Positions 33,715 through 45,517 are shown, counted from the first letter of the stretch. The stretch: DNA of 64,000 nucleotides from Orbilia blumenaviensis (GCA_036872755.1 JAVHNS010000010.1:1302001-1366000); one strand, 5' to 3'. A program made the numbers and translations. The notes: generated by a model from the sequence alone, not told the origin.

Positions 33715-35775
33715 ATTTACCTTGAAAACTAGCTCTTACAATCAAGGAAAATTAATAAACATATGACGCACATCTAGCCCCATCGATCGATAAATCGATC
33801 TGCTTCAGCATATATATAACTATCTCGCCTACTTACCTAAGTACCCCTAGGTACGCTTACCGAAGTGGGTACCCACCCACTACCTACTAAAATTCGATGA
33901 TTGCTTGGTCGTTATTGTATTGAACTGTTCAAGTTTAAAGTGCCTACTTAGGTACTGTGCGAGAGACGCTCTAAGGGTTAACATAGTATCAGTCTTGTAT
34001 AATTATATAAATCGAGACCATGAAAGTGACATTGTCAAAATACAGTAATAATATGATATCTTACTTATAATAATACTGCCTTCATACAATTATATTAAAT
34101 AGTATTCAAAAACCCCATTTTGCTGGCACAATAATTATTAACCGATGAGGCAAATAACAATTATAAGTGCGGCATATTGAACTAATACTAATTAGATTGT
34201 ATTCATCAATAAGCTAGGCGATCATAGTCGGCCGCAGCCGGTGTATATTTGGAGGAGGGGAGTCTCGTGACTAAAGTGTTGCCGTTATATATTCTCACAA
34301 ACAAGCTCTTTAATTGGTTCTGAGACTGTCTTTAATTTATGGAACTGCTCTTCGATAGGGAAACATTTATGAAAATTTAGTATTGTGGTTATTACATCGA
34401 AAATAATGTGACAACATCCGTCTAGCTGCTAAAATTTATCAAAAGTATAGTACGGGTTTTGGTAAACCCGAGGGACGACTTGACGGAGGGTTCTTAGGCT
34501 GACTTTGACTTGAGAAACTGTAGTTTTTGTGTTATAGTCACGAGATAGGCTTGACCAGCGGAAACCGGTACCTCCTACAAATAATATGGTACTAATGGTT
34601 CTACTTTTTTCTTCCAAATTTTCCATTCGGATCATCGGTAATCACATGGCGAGTTCAGCTCCAATAACTATCTTATAGTTGGAAGGCACAAACTAGTATC
34701 GGCATTGTGATAAGAGCCGAGAGTGTATCCAAGGCCTTGGAACCGATAGAGCTGGCCAACCTAACGATTCAGGGCAGTAAAAAGTGATCCTAAAAATGAT
34801 TTAACATGCTGGCAGTAGATCATGGACGATATAAGTGCTTTTGCTAAGTGCCTACCGGTCCTAGGTAGCTGATGCGTTTGCTTTTTTGTTTGCACAGTTG
34901 CACATACGCCATGGTGCTAGCTTGGCTTGGGATTTCTTGGGGGAATTTCCCTATAGTATTGTACCGGAATATCGGCTCTCGCCTTTGAAGAACTTGATAA
35001 TGCATTTAGATGCTATCTCGATAGCATCAACATGAAAGTTATGATATATGTATTTTTGGGGCTGTGTTCGGGTCGCTCCCCGGGACCGCCCCTGTGTGGA
35101 GGAAATTAGTGGCACCGAACGGGAAGGAAGTTCTGTCTCTTCGGGTGAAACCACCAATCGCTTCGGTCACTCCAGGCACGCTAGCCCCTGTTGGTGTCGA
35201 CGTCGTTCTGGGTCCACAAGCAAGGGGCCCCATGGATGCAGGCAGTCATTCATGCAAGGTCACAAACCGGTCCAAACCTGGATCGCGCACTACTGCATCC
35301 TGCAGGCCCATCCAAAACCACATCCTCTTCGGCGTCACAGCGAGGCACAGCTTCCTTCCTCTCTCATCCCAAGCGCAGCTTCGAAGGGATCTTCGACCTT
35401 CCTCGGAGAACACCTCTGTTCCACGGCGTGGGCTTCTAGCGTCGAGCCTGTATGTCCTTCCATTTTGCTTCCAACCTTCGCGTGGAAGATCAGACTGCGG
35501 AATACATGCCAGGAGCACGCTGGTACAGGTTTCGGGTTCCAGAGCCGGGCTGTTGCGCTGGCTAGCTGATTCAGAGGTCCTACTCGATTTGACGGGAGTA
35601 ACAGCGAGTAATCACAGTATATATAAGACCCTCATCTGCCCTTCTACATTTGCATTCCTTCAGACTTTTTGTTCGCCAGCGATTCCGACGTTCTCTTTCG
35701 GCGCCCAGCAAAAAACACTCCTCACACTCGTTGACGTCGGCGATACCTGTATACACATATAATCCCTTTAACAAG
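33715..35775. other. Intergenic region with AT-rich left part and GC-richer right part
   Basis: From 33715 to about 35040 the sequence is AT-rich, with CCTAAGTA/TACTTAGG inverted motifs near 33835 and 33945. From 35048 to 35600 it is GC-richer, with overlapping open frames on both strands (plus 35064-35762, 232 codons). None shows domain likeness, and the block probably includes the promoter of the nucleotidase gene. Confidence 0.45.
35618..35626 (+). promoter_or_regulatory. TATA box of secreted nucleotidase gene
   Basis: TATATATAA lies about 150 bp before the ATG at 35776 and is followed by a C/T-rich start region (35630-35700). Confidence 0.5.
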
Positions 35776-37774
35776 ATGTTGAAGTCTCTCGTTCTCGGGC
35801 TCGGACTCTCGTCCGCGGCTCTTGCCTGTGACGGCTGTACTGGAACTGGCGATGTAGAGATGGTTCGACGTGCCCGACTTATCCAGCCGCGTATGCAGCC
35901 AGACGCCATTCCGGCGATTAACGGTCCCAAAGGCCCCTTGCCATGGGGACAAATTACCTTCGCGCATACATCCGATACCCACGGTTGGCTGATGGGCCAT
36001 GTTAAGGAAGAGAACTATGGTGCAGATTGGGGTGATTATGTCAGCTTCATTAGGCACATGAGGTATAAGGCTAGGAAGTTGGGGGTTGATTTCCTCGTCG
36101 TCGACTCCGGTGACTTGCACGACGGCTCTGGTCTTTCGGACGCCACCACCAAGTTGGGTGGTGTAAACGGAGAAGTTAGCTTGCCCATTTTCCAGAACTT
36201 GGACTATGATCTTCTCACTATCGGTAAGTTAATTCTATATCGCTGTGGCCGAGCTGTAGTGTGAGTTTTATGCATTTGAAAGCTAATATAATACAATAGG
36301 CAACCACGAACTCTACGTCGCTGATGTCGCCTTCGATGTTTTCGAGAACTTCGCTAAGTTCTACCGATCAAGATACCTGACCAGCAATGTCCAGATCATG
36401 GATCCCAAGGACGGAAAGTTTAAGTATATTGGCCGCACGCACAAGTACTTCACCACCTACTTTGGTGTCCGTATCATGGCTTTCGGTGTCCTCTTCGACT
36501 TCACCAGCAATGCCAATAACTCCAAGATCATCAAGGCCAAGGATATGGTTCAGCAGCAATGGTTTCTTGACGCCATTAACACCCCAGAGCCAGTTGATCT
36601 CTTCTTAGTCCTCGGACACAACTCCGTCCGCAGCTCTACCTCTACCTTCCCGGTTATCCGTGAGGCTATCAGGAAGGTTCGCCCCGATACTCCCATCCAG
36701 TTCTTCGGTGGCCACAGCCATACTCGTGACTTCAAAGTCTATGATAACTCTAGCACTGCCCTCGAACCTGGCCGTTACTGCGAGACCCTTGGTTGGCTCG
36801 CTATGTCCGGTATTGAAGCCGGAACTGGCAAGCACAAGCCCGCTGGTGTCCCAAATCCTTCTCGTCCAGCCGTCAACGGCACTACTTCTTATCTTTCGTA
36901 CGCTCGTCGTTATATTGATTGGAACCGTCTCTCCTTTGAATACCACTCTGATAACGTCCGCACCTTTGATACTCCCCGTGGTGAATCAGTCACTGAGGAA
37001 ATCTGGGATGAACGTCACCGCCTCAATCTTACTAGCCTCTATGGTTGCGCTCCTCAGACATACTGTCTTTCCTGCGCTCCCCAGACCAGCGAACTTAGCA
37101 TCTATCCTCTCATTCAGAAGGCTCTCTCCGCCGTTATTGTTAACGAGGAACGCAAAGATATCCCCCGTATGATCTATGTCAACACTGGAGGTTTCCGTTT
37201 CGATCTTATTAAGGGACGTTTTACCTATGACGACAGCTTCATTGTTGCTCCATTCACCAACGCTTTCCAGTACATTCCCAACGTCCCATACGCCGCCGCC
37301 TCGAAACTTCTGGATCTCCTCAACAACGGTGCCCCACAGAAGCGCCATATGGATCGCGAGTACCGTTCATTCCTCCCCCGCTCTATGGATGCTTGCCCAC
37401 TTGATGGTGCTCAATTCAACTCCGGCCTGGTCAAGCGCAAGACCATCATCCGTCGTCAGGAAGTCGTTACCCCAGGATACACCACCAAGGATGACTTTGG
37501 CATCGACGGTGACGACACTCCTCACTCCACCATCCCATACTTCCGTACTACGAATGATATTATGGCTCAGGGCGGTTTCCCGGCTGATGGCAGCACGCCA
37601 GAGACCGTTGATGTTGTCTTCTACGATTTCATCAGGAGCTACGTTTTGACCGCTTTGAGCAAGGCTGGTGAGAACTACACTACCGCTGATGTCAAGTACT
37701 ACTTGCCTCCTTCGTTCACATCCAACGATTTCTTGCCAGAGTATGCTAAGCGATTCTGGTCTAAGGATTGTTAA
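35776..37774 (+). CDS. Secreted 5'-nucleotidase-like metallophosphoesterase
   Basis: Exons 35776-36223 and 36300-37774 (intron 76 nt) give 640 aa. A signal peptide of about 18 residues ends in SSAALA. The calcineurin-like fold has the dinuclear metal ligands in order: TSDTHGW (Asp67, His69), VDSGDLHDG (Asp113), GNHELY (Asn151, His152), VLGHNSVR and FGGHSHTRD. A C-terminal region follows, with NTGGFRFDLIKG and IVAPFTNAFQYIPNVP, like the nucleotide-binding domain of 5'-nucleotidases. It resembles, from memory, the fungal branch that includes yeast YHR202W. A secreted or vacuolar enzyme releasing phosphate from nucleotides or related esters is inferred; the exact substrate is not determined. The coding sequence is C-rich at third positions, consistent with good expression. 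Several NxT/S sites are present. Confidence 0.9.
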
Positions 37775-38284
37775 TTGAGTCTGTTTTTGTTTTGATATGT
37801 CCAGATTGCGCATGAGCATGAGTCCTGAAGCGTGATTCCGGGATGAGTAGTCTTTTAATTTAGTAGTTAGCCTACATGAGCTCGGAGTTAGAAGCTCGTT
37901 TCTTGTATTATAGTTTTATTATCAACTTTCTTTGATGAGTAAAAATGGTCTAGGTTAAGGATGATGTGAATCGCTCCGAAGAGTAAATACGCGCGCTATA
38001 TATAGGCATTGTAGTCTAAGAAATTAAAAAATCTTAGGGATAAGAAAGGGTAGTCTCGTAACCAAGAAAGAGGCGCAATGGATTTAGCATCAAGAAACAA
38101 ACATAATAGACAAATAAATAATTAGCCGCCATTTCCCATCCAAGATGAACACCAGATCGATGAGGTCTCGCGACCCAGCCTCTAATATAAAGAAATTTGA
38201 AACGCGTCGTGTTAACTAGTAAATAATCGTGAACCGTGCCTTATATACCACTAAGTTTGCAAAACAAGCGGCAATAACTATTGT
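37775..38284. other. Convergent intergenic region
   Basis: 510 bp between the converging nucleotidase and H1-like genes. Holds both 3' flanks; no coding signal seen. Confidence 0.5.
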
Positions 38285-39739
38285 TTAAAGGAATGACGAC
38301 CGCCCACCCGATGTCAAAACCATCCTCCCATATTGGTCAGAACTAAGAGATTCCCCAGCAAGAACTAAAACTGGCTTTCCAATGTTCTCATAATCCATTC
38401 CATTAGGACCCCAAGCTTCCTCCATCTCCTCACGAGTCTTTGTTTTCTTCTTCTTCTCTGCGATTCTTTGCTTCTCGAAGTATACATACGCAGCATAGAA
38501 GGTGCGGTTAGCACACCCACCGGTCTTCCCCTTTGCTGCCATAAATCGTTGGAATGAATTCGGTGCGATCGCACGGTCTGGCTCTGAGGTAGATGCTGCG
38601 AAGGCACGCAGAAGGAATGCTTTAGTATGGCCTGAAGTAAGCGCCCCTGTAATCTTACGGCGAATGACATCGCAAGTGTCGAAAACGGGGACAGTATCAT
38701 CGTCTTCGCCGTCGAGTTCGACTGTAGTAATAAATTCGGGCAGGGCGCCTTTCGCAGGCTTAGCAGCTTTGGGAGCAGGCTCCTTCGGTTGTTTCGTGGC
38801 CTTTGCAGCCTTCTTCGCAGGCGCCGGAGCCGGAGCTTCGGGCTCTGCAGTCGGTGTAGGTTCCTCGGCCGCCTTCGCTTTAGCTTTGGATTTTGTGGCT
38901 TTCTTCGCTGGTTTGGTGGGTTCAACGACGACTACTTCTTCATCCACTGGTGCGGGTTCCGGTGCCTTTGCTTTGGCTTTTGAAGCCGCTTTCTTTGCAA
39001 TTGGCTTCTTCGCTTTCGCTGTGTCAGCTTCAGCCGTGACATCGCTTTCTTCTACAACTGGTGCGGGATCCATGGCCTTAGGTGCAGATTTCGGAGTAGC
39101 TTTCTTCGCAGGGGTCTTCTTCGCTTTCGTGGAAGCAATGGGCTCAGCAGCAGGTACCTCCGGGGCAGCTACTGGTTCGACTGGGGCAACGCCTGCAGGT
39201 TTAGAAGCTCCTTTTGGAGTCGCTTTCTTTGCGGCTGTTTTTCTTGATCTCTTGGTTGGGGCGGGAGCTTCCTCTGGGGCCGGCGCAGGTTCGATAGTGG
39301 CCTCTGGCTCTGGAATTGTCACAAGCTCGACCGTGGTAGGCTCCGCGGCTGTGGCATTACTTCGTGGAGTAGTCTTTTTAGTCGCTGCTCTTTTAGTAGC
39401 CTTCTTGACTGGAGCTTCGACGACGGCTACCGGGGCTTCCTCCACGGGCTCTTCCACGGGCCCTACAGCTGCTTCCTGTCCTTCCCCGTCTTCATTTTCC
39501 TCGGGCACAGAGAAATCGATCGGTGCAACCGGCCTTAGCGGATCCTCGACATACTTCCCTGTTCCAAAAGCGGTCCATTTGATCGGCCAGGGGCTATTGG
39601 ATATATCCCCAAGCGGAGCATTTTGTGTGATCTTTGCCCGCTTCGCATCGTTTGAGGCGCTACCCGCCTGAAGAAGGCTTGTAGCTGCTGGTTTATTGTT
39701 CTCCAGGTTCGCTTCTGTAGATTTACGTTTTGGAGGCAT
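38285..39739 (-). CDS. Histone-H1-like Lys/Ala/Pro-rich protein with C-terminal DUF7726-like domain
   Basis: Single-exon 484-aa protein. The N-terminus is basic (MPPKRKSTE), suggesting nuclear location, and is followed by a WPIKWTAFGTGKY segment. Residues about 105-340 are low-complexity, alternating Lys-rich motifs (AAKKATPK, PAKKATPK, AKKAASKAKAKA) with Pro/Glu/Ala spacers, as in histone H1 tails and AT-hook-type proteins. Residues about 353-430 contain CDVIRRKITGAL, NSFQRFMAAKGKTGG and FYAAYVYFEKQR. This matches, from memory, the pattern of the fungal DUF7726 domain (CDxVRRKI, RFM, FFxKxx). A DNA- or chromatin-associated role is inferred from composition only. The repeat region gives a long Ala/Gly-rich open frame on the opposite strand, which is an artefact. 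Confidence 0.82.
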   Translation of the reverse strand: MPPKRKSTEANLENNKPAATSLLQAGSASNDAKRAKITQNAPLGDISNSPWPIKWTAFGTGKYVEDPLRPVAPIDFSVPEENEDGEGQEAAVGPVEEPVEEAPVAVVEAPVKKATKRAATKKTTPRSNATAAEPTTVELVTIPEPEATIEPAPAPEEAPAPTKRSRKTAAKKATPKGASKPAGVAPVEPVAAPEVPAAEPIASTKAKKTPAKKATPKSAPKAMDPAPVVEESDVTAEADTAKAKKPIAKKAASKAKAKAPEPAPVDEEVVVVEPTKPAKKATKSKAKAKAAEEPTPTAEPEAPAPAPAKKAAKATKQPKEPAPKAAKPAKGALPEFITTVELDGEDDDTVPVFDTCDVIRRKITGALTSGHTKAFLLRAFAASTSEPDRAIAPNSFQRFMAAKGKTGGCANRTFYAAYVYFEKQRIAEKKKKTKTREEMEEAWGPNGMDYENIGKPVLVLAGESLSSDQYGRMVLTSGGRSSFL

Positions 39740-42700
39740 TTTGAAGAGCTTATAATTTTTCGTCGTACCGAAGCTAGGGAGAGATAAGAGGGTATATGTG
39801 TTGAGATTGTGGTATTTTTTTAGAACAGGCGAGCTTCAAGAAGCTATGATGTCTGAGATGCAAGTACGGTGAAACTTTTAGGCTGAAATATTCCCAAAAG
39901 CGAGGAAAGATTATTAGCAATAAGATCTGGCGATAGGAGAAAAGGAGATAAACTACGAAAGCAAAAGTGGCTCCCAGAGAGGGGTGGGTTTGGCTTATAA
40001 TCCCTTTCCTTAACACGTGGAGACGTGAATTCTATGAATTTGTGTTTTTTGCGGACCGCGTTTTTGGAAGTAAACAAAAATGGGGGTGCCACCGATTCTT
40101 GGGGAGCTACCTGGGCTGGTGATTGGCGAACTGGAATGAGATCCGAAGGGCCGGGGTTTTTGTGTGAGTGCATCAAATTTCGGTAATATACCGGGAACGA
40201 TTCCGTGCCCAAATGAGGCTATGCAGACGATGTGGAGGTTCAATGCGGCATACAATTGTCAATTGTCTGTCGCCGCCGGGGCGTAAACGTCAAGAACCCC
40301 GAATTCGACCCCAATTTCAGAGCGTGCGCACCATCTATAGCCCCCGTGTGATCAGGTACAAACTGAAACTTTGGAAGGTTCCCTCGGCGACAGGTCTGCA
40401 AAGTATATCAAAATGATCCCAATCGAGACATATTCAATCCTGTATCGTTGATCTACCATCTTCATATTCTCGTTCCCGCCTCCATAAACTCCAACTATGT
40501 TATATTATTCAGGCAATTGCCTATGCAATGGTCGCATTGAGACTTGTAAAAAAAAAAAAAAGGGGGGGGGGAATCCTAAGAGCAGAAGTGTATCTTGTAT
40601 TCAATATTCAACCGAATTCGCGAAGAGATTGCCGTCAATCAATCAGTGAGTGTTACCTTAGTCCAACTTTTATATAAGTTTGTAAATTTGGACATTAACA
40701 TAAATACAATAGCTAACAAATTTGCAAAGCTTAGAACATTTAGGAACACTGCTCCAGCTGAGCTTGCACTGGCAGATTTAGATCTCGAACCACCTATATA
40801 TTCAAAGTCAATAGTCGGGGAAACGAAAATGGCGGTACTGAAGAAAGAAATGTTCTCACCTCCGCGCTCTCGAATTCTCTAAATTCTCTAAGGCTTCGCA
40901 GTGTCAAGTTTATTGTTACCAAAGTTTGGCAGGAGCTTTGCGCGAAGAATTTGGCACCTCCTACCCTTACATTACGTTAAAAGCCGGAACTTCTTTCCCG
41001 ATAATTATTAGCTTAGGAGAAATGGAAGATCTTCTAGACCCGGAGAAGGCAGATATATGGCCTCCGGCCATGGCTGCCATCGTTACATCCGGAACCACGA
41101 ACAACGAGGAAATAATTGACTTCAGATCTAGATTTAGAGAATATCGCAATTTCCGCAAAGCTGGGACAAGATATAATGGGATAACGACTGCGAAAGGTAC
41201 GTCCCGCTTGCCGAATTTTGGCACTTGAACTGCCTCCGGCTTGCCCAAATGCTAGCAACTTTCACGAACCTGAAACATATGAATATGTCCGTCAATTCTT
41301 AGGTGTGTTCATGGCTTAGAAATTCAAATGCGGTTTGTGAGCCTCTGAACCGTTTTAGCGACTGGACCCGAGCTATCGGCGGAGGCTTGAATTTTTACCT
41401 ACTAAGCATGTCGACATATATCTCACAAGTACCAGATTTCCCCTGACACTTCCGGCAATCCCATGTCCCAGATTCTTTTGTCTACAAAATTTTGACCCAA
41501 GCATTAAGAGGCTCAATGAAATTTTGACCGGTTGTAAAAGGTACTCTCATGAGCTTATAGATTTACTAGTGTAGCACTGGGAATAACAAAGAGAACTGGA
41601 TCCATTTGTTGCAAACCTTTAAAAGCGAGGCTGCCAGCATTAGGGAAATATAGTTGAAAAACTGGCTTCATGAGAACTGTAACCGGAGAAAAACATACCC
41701 AGTTTGTGACCCTCAGACTTTCATCTTCATTAATAACGATATGAGCCTGGACACTACTCAATGTGAAGCTCAAGGTGATGCTTGCTACGGTGATTCCATC
41801 TATGTATCTATGCCTATTGCAAAGGAGTTTAGCAACAGCGTAAACGCTGACAGCTTTTGACATTCGATAATGGAAGGTGGGCGGCAAATCAGTGGCTCTA
41901 AAGTCCTATGTTATGCGTTAATTCCAAACTTCAGGTGGAATACCTGATATTTTAGGCAGCGGCAGCTGATGCAACCTTTCATTGATTCCTGGAACTCCAA
42001 AAAAACTTACATGCGTACACGTGCAATCCCCAAGATCAGAGTACGCAACCCCCAAGATATAACAGGTCAAAATGAAAAAAGGTTCTCTGCATGCACAATT
42101 TTATTCTCGTATGCATTTTATTATACACATATGCATATAAAAGTTTTATGACCCATATATGCATTTTATACTAGCCACACTGCAGCCGCATATGCGCATT
42201 TAATCATAGTATCATCCTAACTATAGCTCTAAACTTATTTTCCCGTTTACCAAATACTATGTAAGTGTATTGGTGCTTTCTTTAGGGATCCTTACGTGTC
42301 TCGAAGATGCCTTGGCATTGAGAGTTTGATATGTCTTCACTACTGTGAAGTTCAATTTAAGGCTGATTTGCCTTTAATGATCAATTCAAGAAACACATCC
42401 TTTTGCTCTGTAGTTTTATCAACCTATTCACCCCCCAGACTTATCGGGTATTTTTATCTGCTTACTATAGTACTAGCCAACTGTAGGGAAAAGGCAGATT
42501 TAAGAGAAGGCTTATGTTATCTAAATCTTTTTTGTGGCTAACGCAAAGAAGCTATAGGTCCTTCAGTTAGCTTTAAGGCTCTTAAGTTACCTCCAAAACT
42601 TACTAAAACCTAGTAGAGGATTAACCTATATATTTACCGACCTATCTTTTACCTGCCTGCCTGTCTTTTTCCAACTTTGAAAATACTAGGCCCCTATAAA

Positions 42701-43378
42701 TAATACCTCCTATCTACTTGCTTGCTAAGTCACTGCATACTTACTTTTTTTTTTGTTTTTTGATGAATATTATAATTATACCCGACCGTACACCAGGGTG
42801 ACTCAAGTAATTAAATTATAAATTGTCTAATGGCTAAGCTAGATGGTACGCTAGTATATGTAGGTCTACGTATACTTACTAGAATACCAGGTTAACTGGT
42901 GGCCAGGCGAAAAGGTAGGGAATTGGGAGAAAAGGGAGTAGGATACGGGCACATATTACGTTCCTAAGTAATTAGGTAGGTAGGGTAGCGGGGTCAGGGC
43001 ACGAGACAAGTAGATTGGTTTGAGAGAAATAAATAGATGTTGTGACTACGTATATTTAATCAGGTTGTAGGCTAGATCTATGGAGTTAATTCAGGAAGTT
43101 ATAGAGTGATTGATCTCTCATGTTGGATTGTGGAAATTTATTAAATGTACATGAATTTATGTGCTAGTCTTGGTCCTAGACACCAGTATAATCTTACAAA
43201 AGTCTTACCTGTACAACAAAATTACACATGAAAAATGTTGCGCGTTCATGAGACTTTTTCTGTTTTTGTTTTTTCTTCTCATTTTTGAATGATATCCTGG
43301 ATGCGGAATAACGTGTCTTGTTGCTCAGAAGGATACTGATATTATAGAACACAGGTGCTAACTGCGGTTATGACTAGT
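39740..43378. other. Gene-poor, partly decayed region
   Basis: Contains the promoter of the H1-like gene at its left end. Between 40600 and 41450 there are short fragments in changing frames that look like Leu-rich F-box remnants, but too weak to call. From 42090 to 42205 an ATGCAT-TTTAT motif recurs. An A13/G9 run lies at about 40549-40570. No intact gene, tRNA or transposon was recognised. Confidence 0.45.
42090..42205. repeat. Degenerate ATGCAT-TTTAT repeats
   Basis: About five near-copies of an ATATGCATTTTAT-like unit occur in 115 bp, for example at about 42110-42122, 42129-42141 and 42157-42169, at irregular spacing and both full and partial. They may be slippage products or protein-binding sites; no gene start lies close. 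Confidence 0.4.
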
Positions 43379-44323
43379 TTAGGCCTTATCCATCGACCCC
43401 CTTCTCATCTTCTGTTCTGAGGCATTCGGCGGAATATTTATCGACCTTTGAGCCGTTATAAGGAATAAATACACCGAAGCCACGAATGTTACCGTCAACA
43501 AAAACATAGCTAGCCCGTAAATCTCATACCACTTCAACTTGCGGTTAGGTATCTTGTAAATCCCTGGTCCCAAATTATCCGGCCCAGTGGGTGATGGACT
43601 CGCCCCCGTAGTTTGTGTCTGAGAAGTTAGCGCCGCGGATGACGCTGACATGGTGACAGACGTATATAGGTACGACACCGAAGACGGAGCTAAGGTGCAT
43701 TGCGTAGCGTACCAATCGATAACCTGCAGTTTCTTTTCGGTGGTGTCACACTTATCCGTACACCCATAGAGGCTATCTTTCGAACAGAAGCAGCTCCTAG
43801 TATGGGACACACAACCATAACTCGTTGTTTCATCTATCATACACTCCTGCGCACAGCTGGGAAGGCCATCAAAGTTAATCTTAGGGACCTCCGGGCAGAC
43901 ATCAGAGTACCAGTCCTCAATCTGGAACCATTCGAACCAGCCGCAATACCATGCGCAGTAGAGGGCACTGGGCTGGGAGCAGAAGCACTGGTGGTCTAAG
44001 ACAGTACATGTCTGTGAAGGATCTTTGGCGCAGGGGATTTCCGAGGACTCGCAGTCAAAGGGGTTTTCAGTCTTGGTAGGAAGGCAGTAAAACGTAGCGC
44101 AAAAATGATCCGGAAAGTCCTCGAAGCTTATGGCAGGGAGGCGTGATGTGTCTGTCGGCTGTTGGCGCGGTCTCAATCCCGCTTGCGGGGGGTAGACGCT
44201 CCGTCCTGCGAGTCCGCGATTGGGGGGACGCGGCTGTTCATTATCAACACTGTATGCAGAGGCCGATAATGTCAAAATCAAGAGAATTAGGGGGAAGAAA
44301 TGATAAATCGACTGAAAACCCAT
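43379..44323 (-). CDS. Membrane-anchored extracellular protein with two CFEM-like modules
   Basis: 314-aa single-exon protein. Signal peptide about residues 1-23. There are two successive cysteine-rich modules. The first has FCATFYC, TCTVLDHQCFCSQPSALYC and DVC; the second has LPSCAQECM, YGCVSHTRSCFCSKDSLYGC and WYATQC. The second follows the fungal CFEM pattern closely (PxCAxxC, CxxxxxxCxC, Cx3C, final C); the first is a looser copy. A Ser/Thr-rich stalk leads to one transmembrane helix at about 268-290 and a short basic tail. Most CFEM proteins are secreted or GPI-anchored, so the transmembrane anchor is notable. Roles of the family include heme or iron capture, adhesion and surface sensing; the specific role here is unknown. 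TATA-like CTATATAG lies 125 bp upstream. Confidence 0.82.
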   Translation of the reverse strand: MGFQSIYHFFPLILLILTLSASAYSVDNEQPRPPNRGLAGRSVYPPQAGLRPRQQPTDTSRLPAISFEDFPDHFCATFYCLPTKTENPFDCESSEIPCAKDPSQTCTVLDHQCFCSQPSALYCAWYCGWFEWFQIEDWYSDVCPEVPKINFDGLPSCAQECMIDETTSYGCVSHTRSCFCSKDSLYGCTDKCDTTEKKLQVIDWYATQCTLAPSSVSYLYTSVTMSASSAALTSQTQTTGASPSPTGPDNLGPGIYKIPNRKLKWYEIYGLAMFLLTVTFVASVYLFLITAQRSINIPPNASEQKMRRGSMDKA

Positions 44324-44447
44324 GGTGGGAAAGTTTATGGCTGTGTGATAAGCAAGGTTTGGATACGTTCTTAAACTTGCGGCTCGCCTGAGCAGTATTT
44401 CAAGGAGTAATCATGGTGATATTTCGAAAAAGGATCCGGTCACTCCT

Positions 44448-44455
44448 CTATATAG
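44448..44455 (-). promoter_or_regulatory. TATA box of CFEM-like gene
   Basis: CTATATAG (palindromic) on the minus strand, about 125 bp before the ATG at 44323. Confidence 0.4.
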
Positions 44456-45499
44456 AAACCCCGCATAGAGATTAACAGGAGGCGATTGGTTTCAGCTTTA
44501 CTGATGAGTGTAGCTCTTTTCGTGCCGATGGAAGACTAGGCACTCAGCTCCGTAACCCAGTTTGGCCACTTCTACGGATCCGCCCTGCACTGCAGGCCGT
44601 CTTCTTCATTTGGCCGACAAAATCTATATATTGAGCATTAGCTTGATAACGTAGCTAGTCGCTTCAATTTTCAACTTCAATAGGACTCTGTAACGCCGTC
44701 CAATCAATTGTTAATTTCTCAATTAGCCAATATTAGCTGGTAATGCTATAGTCCGAGGGTGGTCTGCATACTTACGTGGCTTACAATCACATTTCCGGAT
44801 TTGTGGGGACTTGGTTTCTATGATATTAACGACTTGCATGATTATCAAACCGGTGAGAACGATACCGTTGTCGCGTTTAAGGCGTGCATTTGCACGGCCA
44901 GGTCTGATTCGTACAATTGATGATCCTGAAACTAACCTTGTAGAGCTGCATGCGCCATGGCGTTTTTCTGCTCGCTAAACCAAATACCGCATGACAGATG
45001 TAAAATTCACAAAACCTCTCAAAGATAACACAATACTAAGAAAGTTTTCCTTGGGATAGAATAGACATCCCACGGTTGCTCATAAGTATCACGGTACAAA
45101 TTTTCAAATGGCCAAGACTTGGTTATCAAACCAGAGAAGGATATCTCAGAATTTTGAGTGCTTGAGGATTGCAATTGCAGTTGTCGGCCATACAGAAGTC
45201 GCGCCGCCCGAGATGCGCAAGTGTAGCGGCCCGCCGTTGGGTTATAACGTTACACGAACGGCACAGAAGCCGTTACCTAACTACCCGGGGTTCAGCAGAC
45301 CACGGAACTAACGCTAATTAGTTGTACCCGACAAGGCTAGCGTTTTTAATGCAAGCTCGCCTAGATGCATGCGCATATGCATGGTCAAGGCAAAAACTCA
45401 CCCTCAAGTTGGGCAGATATGCCGCATTTTCCACGGCTGATAATTATTTATAATGGGATCCTTCTCAAGTTTCTTGTCTTATTTCTTGTAGCTAGCACG

Positions 45500-45517
45500 T
45501 ACCTAGGTACCTAGGTA
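45500..45517. repeat. 18-bp perfect palindrome of CCTAGG units
   Basis: TACCTAGGTACCTAGGTA reads the same on both strands, followed by TTTATAA. CCTAGG-type elements also appear near 33850. It may be a dimeric factor site. Confidence 0.55.

Noticed and set aside
38502..39671. 389-codon plus-strand open frame, Ala/Phe/Gly-rich
   Set aside because: It is the antisense of the Lys/Ala/Pro repeats of the H1-like gene; the composition follows from those codons.
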